Assembly (NCBI GenBank): GCA_949358305.1
Contig: OX442315.1
Span: 27,058,427 to 27,122,426 of the forward strand
Direction of reading: 5' to 3'
DNA: 64,000 bases
From: Strigamia acuminata
Taxonomy: Eukaryota; Arthropoda; Chilopoda; Geophilomorpha; Linotaeniidae
Of the stretch, positions 31,649 to 42,875 are shown piece after piece. Both the position numbers and the translations under genes were made by a program. The notes beneath the pieces were generated by a model. The model had not been told where the DNA came from, did not search any database, and saw only the letters and a list, made by a program, of their open reading frames with translations. Within the stretch, counting starts at the first letter, position 1, and every line of letters starts with the position of its first letter.

Positions 31649-34600
31649 GTAAGTTGATAAAGTGAATTTAATTTAGTGCATGAAATCGTTTAGTTCAGAG
31701 TTTGGATCGTGGGAGTAATTTCCTATTAGTTAAATGAGTTGTAACTTAACAAATAGAAAATTATACCAATTATACACAAGTGTTTAATTTAGAATTATAA
31801 GATAAATTGCTAGAATACGACGAATTTTTTTTCACTAAAATTATACATTTATGTATTCCATTTAAATCCTTAATAGCTTTATTTGAAATGCAGTTTTAAT
31901 GTAACTTGATCTGTTTTACTGTGAACTGAATGTGTAATAAGGCAAAAGTTTTAAATGCCATAAAATTTATCAGATATAAAATAATAAATTTATACATAAA
32001 TTTAGCCATCTGTTGTAAAAATTTACAGCTATATTGATGAGCAATTTGCACTGAAATGAAAACCAGTATTAATAATCACGTGAATAACATTCACAAATCA
32101 CTTGAGTTTGTATTGTGTGTTCAAAACATTGCGTCATTGATCAAGGTTTACTACTGAAGTTCTTTTTTAAAAAAACTAGAATAACTTTCATGCTTGATTA
32201 TTATTTTTATATAAAGAGGTCAGTGAAAAATCCACTTAATAACTTCAACTCGAGTACACTTGTAAAAGGAATCCTTTTTCGGTGGGCGAGGAAAGTAAGG
32301 ATTACTGTATTCGAATATATATGACCCACTTGAAATCGCCATGTGGACCACCAATACTTGTCCATCCATTGTCCTCTTGGGTTCTCAAAGTCATCTATCA
32401 TTTTTTTTATAGTGGAAGGGAGGATCAAAATAGCGGTTGTCTTTTTACTCGGGATTTCAAATTCAAATCCCAAATGGAGGGAGTCGTCTTTTGTTTGCTT
32501 AATTTGCATCTGAATGAAAATATTGACCTCGTCCAAATGGCCTTTTGTCATCTTCCTCCTAATAAGAATCAAAATTATTGCACATGTGGGTTTCAATCTC
32601 CTGGCACAATACAAATCTATAATTAACCAACAAAAAAAGAACCGGGAGTAAATTACATCGACACAAAATGAGTTAAAACAAATTGGGCAAATTATAAAAA
32701 AAAATAAAACCAAAGTGTAAATAATATCTACAGGCAATACACCTGCAAGGAAAACACTCTTGACACTGCAGTTAAGTTGTAGAAGTGCTTTCATGAGATC
32801 CAGTTTTTTTTTTTTATCTTAAATTCTTTTGTTGGGTTGTTAAGATGGCGCAATTTGAGTTTAATTATACCAATTAAAATAGGAATGAAGTAGTTTTTTA
32901 TTAATAATATTATTACATTTGAAAAAAAATACGTATTGAGGAAAACTATTACAGGAATGTCGTTATTAAAAGATTCAAAACTTATATCCTCGTTATGTAT
33001 TTTTTAGCGTCGGTTTTCTCTCGATTTTTTTCTTTTTTTGTCATGGCCAAAGGAGTCTTGAACTGTGAAAAACCTGTCCGCCCTCACATGATGTCAGTTC
33101 CCTGAGAAAAAAAAAATAATCAAACGCCATAGTTAGAAAGAGTAGTGGACTTTTCTTTGAATTTTAAAATGAGGGGTTAGATCTAAGGTATGAGGAATAA
33201 TAAACAGGACTTCCGGAGGGTGGAGTAAATTCTGTTCTCGCTCATAATGGACCCACATGCCCCACGTGCCAATAAAAGCGAGAGATGTAAATGGAAAAGA
33301 GGTGTAATGCAACGCAAGTACCTCGTGTACAAAATTTATGGAAGAAAGGGTTTATTTATTGTACAAGTTTTGTCGCTTTGGAAACGTGCTGTGTGCGACT
33401 CTCCGCATTATTTGTGGGACAATGAAGTCGTCAAGGTTTGGGTCAACCACCCGGATTACTATGACAACCGAAGATGAAATTGCAATTGACTAACCTCTCA
33501 ACAAGTTGTATTTTGTATTTTTTTTCTCATTTCACGATAGTGCAATTTGTTTTTAATGACTTTAAGTGTAAATTATTATTTTTAAAGTGCGAAAGAGATT
33601 CAATTTTGATTAATAATGGTCTTTAATAGGCATGTGTCCAAATGTTGCTGTCGAAATTCGTCCTCAGGCGATGGACATTTGAAGGCGGAATTTTTTAAAT
33701 GGACTTAATGATTGACAAATGGACTTATGAAGGTTTTTTTTTATAGTCTTGATCAGTTTCTTCGTGTAATTTAACTAGTCTGCTGTTGTTCATTTCACAT
33801 TCTTCAGATTCCCGTCTCGTATTTACCAAATTCTATATTTTTTACGTGATCTTTTAACCCCGTTCGAAACAACCAGGAAACACATCTTAAATTTTGCATA
33901 CTTTGAATTTACATGAAAAAAAAAACAAAAAAACATTTCAAAGTTTGAAAGCTATAATTCTTCTCAATTTCACACGCTCTTCTTGGCAATAGTAACAAGG
34001 TTAAATGACAAAAAAAATTCATTCAAGGTTACATTGAGTCACAAATTATATATAGAAGGAACAAACCTAAGCCATCTTTTTCCTCATCTTCACGGTCACA
34101 CAAAAGCCCCGGTTTAACTTAACCCCGTCGTCATAACAACCGCTGACAGATACAACATACAACGTCATGTGGTGAATCTGTGGCGAAGTGTCACTCGTGA
34201 CTTTCAGGCTTCAGTCTTTCGACTTCTATACTTACAGAACAACATAACCATTTATCTTTTGATTCACAACCCCACACAGACACTGCCATTTTTCAATTTT
34301 TTTACTCTTGTCTCATCTTCGCATTAAACTCACTAAAAGAATATTATCTCCACTCGTCTCTACCCTTTTTATCCGTCTCTAATTAATTAATGGGTCTACA
34401 TTTACGGGGCAACGTTTTCGTGGAGCATTTAATGGGATCGATTCCGAAATTTTATTTCTGTAATGAAAACCAAATGAGAGACAGACAGCCTTGAATGACT
34501 TGTGTCGATTGCGATTTCTCTTTAGTTAAAGCTGTCGAGTGAATTTGTTTGTACTTTGATCATTCAAGTAAATACATTTCTTAATATCCTTAACGACATT

Positions 34601-35091
34601 TTTACTTCTAATCATTTCCTGTTTGGGGAGCGAAATTGAGTTGTGTAAGAACAGGTGAAGTTCTATTTTCTTTTCTTTCAATCCATCTGGGTAAATACTT
34701 AAAAAAAAAAAAAAAATGAAAGAGAAAAAATAACATCATGATGAAATGAAATCGAAATCGATCTGGAAATATGGAGTGTGGGTGGATGTTTTTTTTTACG
34801 CGGCACAGGTGGCAAAAAAACATGAACTAAAAAATAGTATTTAAAAAAAAATAATAAAACCCACACGCTCAACCTCCAGCTTTACTACAGCATTTATTCG
34901 AGGAGACTGACTGAGCCAGTCGCTTTCAGGTATTGATCATCACGGGCCCCCTGACTGGTGCAGGCAGCCCATGTTGAGCCCCACAGAGAAGAGAACAGCA
35001 ATCGGCAGCCAACGAACGCAGATGCCGTGGCGGTGCAAGTAAAACATGGGGTTTAATGGGGTTAATTCCCATTTCATAACCGAAATCAATG
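31649..35091. other. First intron of the long p130Cas transcript
   Basis: Mostly AT-rich. It holds an AGATGGCGCAATTTG motif at 32843-32857, shared with 13149-13163. A 76-codon frame at 33247-33477 (+) cannot be assigned to a family. The region 34860-35091 is GC-richer and leads into the second alternative start, so a second promoter probably lies there. Confidence 0.5.
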
Positions 35092-38000
35092 ATGCAGTCG
35101 CAGCTCACTACTATGGCAACCACGAAGGATATTGGGGAAACAAATACAATCAGTTCTCTTCAGGTAAGAAGCGAGATTTTCACATGGGAGTCGGGATCAT
35201 GGATCTCCGGTTCGATTATGGGTCCATGGTTGACGTGTGGGAATCATGCAGATGTTTTACTCTTTTACACTCGCATCAAACACTCTCCTTTTGTGGTTAG
35301 CACCTGGTTTTCGGATTGATTGGTGGAGGAAATTGGTGAAAAGGTGTGGGCAAGGGATGTGTCAGTCACCTTCCCCCGGGCAAGGATTTTCGTCTTCTTA
35401 AACGTGAGATAAAAATCGGGAAAGGCAGAAAGAAATGTCAAAACAGTGTTGGAAACGAATGATAAATAGCTGCGGATTGATGTAACTTACATAGGTAAGT
35501 TATATGAAGAATTAGTTATGACCTCATTCGTAGAGGTGTTGCATCCGTTATCTTATCCTTTGGATATTTGTTCGCGTTTTCCATGTTCGGTGATAAGATT
35601 TAATTTGATAAATCCCGCACTGATTCCTCTCGACTCGGCTCTCGAGCGAGGAGCAAAAAATTATGTGCCTTTAGGTTACGACCAAAACCGAAAAATTCCA
35701 ACCAGTTTTTGTGTACGTCGTGGAAGCAAATTCATTGACCAGTGTTTAATGGGTGAAAGAAAGAGAAAAACGAAAGAGAAGCCAAATCGTTTTATTCTGT
35801 TTCGCGCGAATGAAGCGGCAAACTTTGGTCCCTTCAACCTTCGTTTTAACAGTTATTCTGGTTACCATGGCAACCTTGTTTAAGGCGTATTGATTGCTTT
35901 CACCTCCCTCGTCCAAGGCCTCCATTTGCGCGCGAGACGTTCCCTTCCTCCCCCCCGACAAAAAAATCGTATTTCCAGCTCATTGGCGTGCATTAGAAAG
36001 ACTAAGAAATCGTAATTACGTACACACATGTATGTGAAAACGAAGGTAAGGTCGAATTCTAAGGAAACAAATCTAAAGTTCACTCTTGGTCATGGTACAA
36101 CAGTCAAAGAGCAAACACGAATTACCAACTGATAATAATCATTATAATTATTACAATTTCCATCATTCATGTATTTGCAGAACTGTCTGGCGAAAGCGGT
36201 GTACGACAACATCGCCGAGTCCCCGGATGAACTGGCATTTCGGAAGGGAGATGTGCTCACCGTTTTGGAACAAAACACCAACGGACTTGAAGGATGGTGG
36301 CTGTGTGCACTTCGGGGCCGGCAGGGCATATGTCCTGGTAACAGATTACGACTTCTGGCTGGAATGTATGATGCCCCCGTGAACCCAACTCAAATGACCA
36401 ACCGGAGAAGTTGTCAACTTAACCCCAACAAGGTACAAAACAAAAAGAAAATTTAATTTAATTTAAAAAACAAAATTTAAATAAAATAAATTTAAAAAAT
36501 AAAAACAATTTCTGTTTCTCTCATTTGTGTGTCCACATGTTTCGTGTTATCCTCGCAGCCCCAAACTCGTCTCCATTTCATCAAAGGCGGCTTTTTAACC
36601 TTTGTGAAACGGGAAACGTGATCAAATTTGAATTTTTTTTTATTTAAAAATCTCTTTTTCTTTTTCTTTTTTAATTTTTAGCGTTTAATTTTTAATTTTT
36701 CGATTTTGTTTGTCACGACAGGTTATAACACCACAAAAAGTTGGCGATGTATATTTTTACGACATAGTTAAAGGCGACGAGTACGACGTCCCACCGACGT
36801 GCAAAATGCCGGCAGACATGACACAACTCGCAGGTAAATCGCTCAAAATAAAATCGATTCGTTCTGGCACATTAATAACAAATGTTTAATTAAATATTTA
36901 ATTATAGGAAGCTTAAATTCGTTACAGACATCCGAATCGTACGATATACCTATGTCACATAAACTAGCGTACGATGTGCCAAAATGTCACGTAAAATCTC
37001 CCAGTCCAGTTTCCTCGATTCACGAGTCGTTCATTCACGGATCGAAAACGAAAAGCGAAGCGCACGGTGCAAAAAAAGAAGCGCAGCAAAGCCAAGACTA
37101 CGACGTTCCTCGCGGATCACAATTCGAGGAGACCAGTGCTTCGTACGACGTCCCTCAATCGCACATCGTAACAGTGAGAGATGCCTACAAACTGCCAACT
37201 TCACACGTGCCATCCAACCGCTCAAGCGGCGTGTCCCTGCTCTCCATGGGTTCATCCGCAATGTCGCCGTCGAGCAGCGCATGCAGTTTGACTCCCAGTT
37301 TGTCCCTATCCAGTCTCGGCGGCACAGGATCCAACAGATCCAGCTTGGATCACCAGCACGAATTGTACGACATCCCAACGAGCCAGTTCCGCAAAGCAAA
37401 CACGCTCGACGAATACGATTCGCCGCAGAACAAGGTCATGGGGCCGGCTGAGTTTTACGACACGCCGCCGAAACCGAAACCGGCACAGGGACAGGGAATG
37501 AGCGACGGCGTGTACGACGTGCCACCACAGGTGACCAGAGACACGGGTCGAGGCGAGGAGGACATGCAAATGAAACGGCTGAGCACGTCGAGCATCGACT
37601 CGCGAGATAATGTTCCTCTGACGGTCCACGGCAAGGAACTTCCTCTCGAATTGGCCGCCGCTATGGACACGCTCATCCGGCTGCAGCAGCAAGTGCACAG
37701 TGCCATTAGTAAACTGTTTAGTTTCGTAAGTTCCACGTGGCGGCAGAAAGAGAATTTAGAGAACAAGGTTTACGACATCAAACTCTGCTGCAAATGCATG
37801 CAAAGCGCTTTACAGGAGTTTCTCGATTTCAGTCAAGGCACTTTGGTCAATTCGACGCACGCCTCGGACAAAATGCTAAGCCATAAGCTAGCGAGGCTCG
37901 TGACTCCTATACGTAATTCCAACGACATCATCTACAAGATTTGCAAGATCCTCGACGCGCAGGGTTGGTCCAGCGCCAAACTGGCCGTGAGCGCGGGCAT

Positions 38001-38838
38001 GGAGGCGGCCGTGCCTGACGAATTGGACCAACTGGTGGCCTGTGCCCGCGAACTGACCGAAGATGTACGTCAGGTTGCCTCGTTTATCCAAGGCAATTCG
38101 ACGCTGCTATTCAAGCGGTCCAGCGCGACGCCGAGCGGCAAAACCAGAGTCCAAGAACGTCCACTTCCGCCGCCGCCTTCCAAGCCCAAAGAGGAAAACG
38201 AGTACGAGAACGACTCCAAGGGTTGGATCGACGACTACGACTACGTCAACTTGGAATCGAAGAACGTCATCAATAAAGAAAACGATGAAATCAAAGCAGC
38301 TTTACCGAAAGATCTTCGCAAATCGTTCGACAACATCATCAAGGAGTCGGAGATTCCGGTGGAAAACGTGCAACTGCGCGGTTTCGACACCGGATCTTCG
38401 GTCAGTCAACTCACGACCGTCATTGGTCATCTGGACGTAAACGATCGTCAAGTATTAAAGTTTTATGCAAGCCAGATAGAAACGCACGTAACTTATTTAA
38501 CGAATGCTATCGACGCATTTTTAGCCACCATAGAGAACAACCAACCACCCAAAATCTTCATCGGGCATAGTAAATTCGTAGTATTGAGTGCGCACAAACT
38601 TGTCTACATCGGTGATACTGTTCATCGCAATATTGTCAACGTCGATGTCCGCAACAAGGTATTGCTTTGCTCCAACGCGCTGTGTGACGCCCTAACGACA
38701 ACCGTGAAAAGCACCAAGATGGCGGCTCTCCAATTTCCCTCCGTCATAGCCGTTCAAGAAATGGTGGATAGCGTGGTAGACATTTCGCATTCGGCCAATG
38801 ATCTCAAAACGATTATTGTGCAAGCGGGCAAGCTTTGA
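35092..38838 (+). CDS. BCAR1: p130Cas / BCAR1-family adaptor protein (788 aa from this start)
   Basis: Exons: 35092-35163 (24 codons, donor CAG|GTAAGA), 36181-36432, 36722-36833 and 36908-38838, all phase-consistent. Exon 2 encodes an SH3 domain at about residues 28-88 (AKAVYDNIAESPDELAFRKG, GWWLCALRGRQGICPGNRL). The substrate domain follows, with eleven YxxP sites (YDVP five times, plus YDIP twice, YDAP, YKLP, YDSP and YDTP) that Src-family kinases phosphorylate to recruit Crk. Then come a helical Ser-region-like segment, a proline-rich RPLPPPPSKP, and DDYDYVNLE, the counterpart of the vertebrate YDYVHL Src-binding motif. The C-terminus is a FAT-like four-helix domain. The protein works in integrin adhesion signalling downstream of FAK and Src. 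Drosophila has one family member, p130CAS. It follows CFDP1 on the same strand. Confidence 0.95.
35164..36180. other. p130Cas intron
   Basis: 1.0 kb between the second alternative first exon and the SH3 exon. A 121-codon frame at 35518-35883 (+) has no domain, and I consider it chance. The acceptor is tgtatttgcag before 36181. Confidence 0.6.
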
Positions 38839-39211
38839 GGATTCAAAATTCACTAGTGATTATTATTATTAATTATTATTAATCGGGACTTAAAAATTTA
38901 ACCTTTAAATGAACTTTTTAATGTCTATTTTGAGCAGCTCAGGACGTTTTGTATATAAGAAAAGAAAAATATGAAATTTTAATATGGTAAAAAGAATGAA
39001 ATGAATGTTTTTATCTGATTTTGTGCTCAGTTTTGGTTTTCTATAAAGAAAACTCTACTGTAGTTAAATAAATGTGACCATAAAATTACTCTTTTTCCTC
39101 ATCATTTTTCTTAGCCGTAATTTACATAGACAATATAAACACATTTCCTATACATTAATTCAAACTTAAATACCTCTAGATAAACATTATCAATACGATA
39201 AAAATAGACAT
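38839..39211. other. Convergent 3' ends of p130Cas and PDPR
   Basis: 373 bp separate the two stop codons. AATAAA at 39067-39072 could end the p130Cas transcript. The 3' UTRs may overlap. Confidence 0.5.
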
Positions 39212-42200
39212 CTATTGTTGCGTGGCTTCATAGCGGTCTTGCGAAGGGCTTTCCACACCTATTGCCGGCAACTGAGGTGAGTGCAAATTTGCTTTTGCAG
39301 CAAACTTTCGACCCGCTATCTCGACCTCGTAACTTCCTTTCAGCACGTAATCGTTACTTACCAACTGACGAATACCCGCTTCGTCTATACATTCAACATA
39401 GCCGAGGCAAACCTAGAAAAGAGTTTGTAAATTTCTGCCAAATCGAGCACTCAAATTCTGGCTATTAACTTGTTTCCCTATCGTTAATCCGTAACACGTA
39501 GTAGTAGTCATGCCCGCGATTTTTCCGTTTCTATAGATCGGTTCGCGACCCCAAGGCCACGCATCGTTATTGATGTCGTGATCGTCGAGCAATAGCTGGA
39601 TGTATTTTCTTTTCACGCCTTCTTTGCGTTGTTTAATGAGCGCTTCTTTCCCGATAAAATCCCCTTTGTGCTAAATCAAAACGGCAGAAATAATTCAAAA
39701 CCGACACGGGAATTACTAAAACAAAATAAAATAAAAACTTACGTTAAATTTTACTCTGAATGCTCGTCCGCATTCTATTGGTGTAGTTGAAGTGTCGAGA
39801 TCCTGTCCCCAGAAAGCATAAAACCTTTCTATTCTTAAAGTGCGCATAGCGTAATAGCCAATAAGTTTAAGTCCGTATTTCTGACCTGCGTGCTGAAAAA
39901 AATTAATCTAATAAGAAAAATTTTAATTTTAAAAAAATAAATAAATTAACAAACCAATAATCCGTCATAAATATGCAGAGCATGCTACAAACAAAAACAA
40001 AATTTTGATAGAATAACAGCCATGTTTATACTGACCCGCATGAACTTACTTCAGTTGGAACGTACAAAACCCAGCCGAGTTCACCGGTGTGAGTCAGATT
40101 CATCACTTTAATGCCACTTGCCAAGCACACGTTTAATTCCTTTAATTGGTTGAAATCTTTATTATTAAATTAAATCTCGGATCAAAATCTCACTTTAAAC
40201 GTGAAGAAAGGAAAATTCGATCGACTGGTGTCGATCTCAGTAACGTCAGCGAGTAAATTCTGAGCGAGCGGCCCCATAATACAAATTGCTGTATAGAATG
40301 ATGTAACATCGGTCAATGTAATAGATGCGTCGTGAGGTATGTGGCGTTTAATCCACGTCATGCATCTCGTTTGCTGAATTGTAGGCGCCATAATTAAAAA
40401 CCTAAATTTAAAAAACAAGCAAATTTATCGTCTCAAACAAACGACTACATACTTAAAAGCATAATTTACAAACTCGTTTTCTGCTAATCTGGCCAAACTG
40501 CAGTCGTTTTCATATCCACCCAGAGAATTCTGCATTCCCGTATGAATAATTCCGCCGACCGGAATATCCACATCATTTGAGCATAAGTATTGCAACAATT
40601 CCACCGCTTCTTTGCCATTCGACTAATAAATTCAATACAAAATAAATATAGCTCAAGAAGTAAAGAAAATAATTCTAAAAATAGGTTGTTAAATAACCTT
40701 GATGATTATTTTAGTAAATGATGAGTAATCCAAAAGACCCACTCGCTCTCGGCAAGCCAGGTATTCAGATTTCATATTTTCAAACCATGGCGGTTTGCCA
40801 AATGTTTTAGTGACAGCAATGCACGGCTCATTCCACACCACCACTTCGCCTGCGAATTATCCGAAAATAAGAGATCATCAAACTTTCACGACTATTGATT
40901 TACCTTCAGTGACTGAATCGAAATACGCCGGTCTCTCGTAACCCATTGTTTGGCAAAATACGGCACCCGCCGCTCTCAGTCGCGGGTAAAGTGGCGACAT
41001 TCTTAAATTTCTTCCCGTTTCGAATTCCCCGAATGGATAATTCAACTTGTAATGGAGACCTAACAAAATAAATGTATTCAATAAGTTTCTAAAAATGATG
41101 TTTGGTTTGTTCCTAAATCGACCTGGAACTTCTCTCATTCTATCTTTAAGGAATCTTTTGTTATTGTGCAATCCGAGAAACCGTTGAATGTCCAACCGCC
41201 AAACGTCCATCGAGGGCTGACCGTTTACGATCCATTCAGCGGTGATTTTGCCAACACCTCCAGCAGCCACTATGCCAATAGTTTTCATTCCTGTCGCAAC
41301 AAAGTAATTTTTCAACTGCAAAGGAATATTTTTTTAATCTCAATTCAATATATTCAATTCAATATAATAAATACAAACCTCGGGCGCTTCACCGACTATC
41401 CACTTGCAATCTGGCGTGAAACATTCGGGATTATTGTTTAATTTTTCCACCACAGCATCCCCCAAATCAGGAATGCGATGTAACAATTGCTCCAAAAGAA
41501 TATCTGAATAAAATCCACATGAAAAAGCAACAAATACATAATTATCCGAGTTACAAACAGAAATGATCCCAGTCTTCTTGTAAATCGGTATCAAGAATTC
41601 CAGGTACACTCTCGTGGTAAATGGGTTTAGCTGTCGGTTCAAATCCACCGGCCAAAATGGCGCCTTTGTTTTCACGAAAGTAGATATGTCCATCGTAGTC
41701 ACGCACAACTGCAATATAATTTAATATTAAGTTATTAATTAAATTTCATCGTCCCTGGCTTCACCTGGCATCATGGGATCGAGTCCATCCATTGTTTTCG
41801 TGTGCAGATAGTAATGTTCGCAAGGATGTAAGGGGACTTTGACGGCTGGTACACTTTTTCGGCCAATGTTCCGTGCCCACTATACAAAATATAAATTAAA
41901 ATTTAATATATTTTTTTATTTTTAATTCTTATCTCTCAATCTACGTACGAATCCGCCGCAGTTTACAAAATAGTCGCATGAAATCATGCCTTTGTCCGTG
42001 TCGACTCCAATCACGGTTGAATTTCGTGTGATAACTCGATTGATTGTACAATTTTCAAGCACTTGAATTCCTTTTGCCGTCGCTAACTGGATTAATGTCT
42101 GGCATGTTTTAACGGGATCGCCAACTCCGTCCGTAGGCACGTACAACCCACCCTAGAAATAAAACAACTTCAAATTTGCAACTCGCTTGAGAACATCATT

Positions 42201-42875
42201 ACCTCTAAATCATCGGTACGGATTAGAGAACATAGTTTTTTAATTTCTTCTGGTGATACTAACTCACAATCAATATCTACAACACCAGCGGTTGATTTAA
42301 GTCGCCTCAATGAGGTAAACCTGTCCTTTGAGCGCGCTAACAACAAACTTCCACATTGTTTCCAACCTGAAAACAATACTATCGTTAACAACTTGTCATT
42401 CCATTTAATTCAACAACATGTGACACCTGTTTCCAATCCCATTTCTTCTAATTCTTTGTATAATTGTACAGAATTCTTGCATATTCTGGATTCAGTCGTA
42501 CTTTGCTTCAACTGGCCGAGTAGACCGGCAGCGTGTCTCGTTGAGCCTCCGCCAATCCTTAATAATGAAAAAAATATAATTTGAAACAATATAAACAAAA
42601 TATGAATATTTGTATACTTACTTCCCTTGCTCAATGAGAACGACATCGGTCCATCCCAATTGAGACAAATGGTAAACAACCGAACTACCAGTTACACCTC
42701 CTCCACAAACAACTACTCGCGCTGTTTTCGGAGGTTTTATATCATTTTCCACATTTTTAGCGACATTTTTATGTATATTTACACTGGAGCAGATATTTCG
42801 TGCTACATATTGCGTATGGTAGTGGTTAATTAAGTTTAACAAAGATTTTTGTTGAGAATAGAAAGTGAGATTCAT
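39212..42875 (-). CDS. PDPR: Pyruvate dehydrogenase phosphatase regulatory subunit, mitochondrial (897 aa)
   Basis: Seventeen exons on the minus strand: 42875-42622, 42557-42427, 42366-42203, 42152-41949, 41879-41765, 41708-41559, 41503-41379, 41315-41123, 41059-40904, 40849-40698, 40622-40453, 40401-40194, 40139-40050, 39984-39955, 39892-39743, 39670-39470 and 39412-39212. All phases close to TAG; one exon is only 30 bp. A basic N-terminus (mitochondrial import) precedes the Rossmann FAD motif VVVCGGGVTGSSVVYHL, then a DAO-type oxidoreductase fold with GGSTRHAAGLLGQ. The C-terminal half is an aminomethyltransferase (GCV-T) fold: RERVGLLDYSS, LTHTGELGWVLYVPTE, NDAWPWGREPI. The family is related to dimethylglycine and sarcosine dehydrogenases. 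PDPR lowers the Mg2+ sensitivity of the phosphatase that reactivates pyruvate dehydrogenase. A dimethylglycine dehydrogenase-like enzyme is the alternative, but WARNIGRKS and the overall length favour PDPR. Confidence 0.93.

Noticed and set aside
35518-35883. 121-codon plus-strand ORF in the p130Cas intron
   Set aside because: No domain, no usable splice sites in phase, and it lies in an intron supported by both flanking exons.
36984-38440. Overlapping ORFs in other frames across the p130Cas exon
   Set aside because: They are shadows of the conserved coding exon; only the frame with YxxP motifs and the FAT-like domain is supported.
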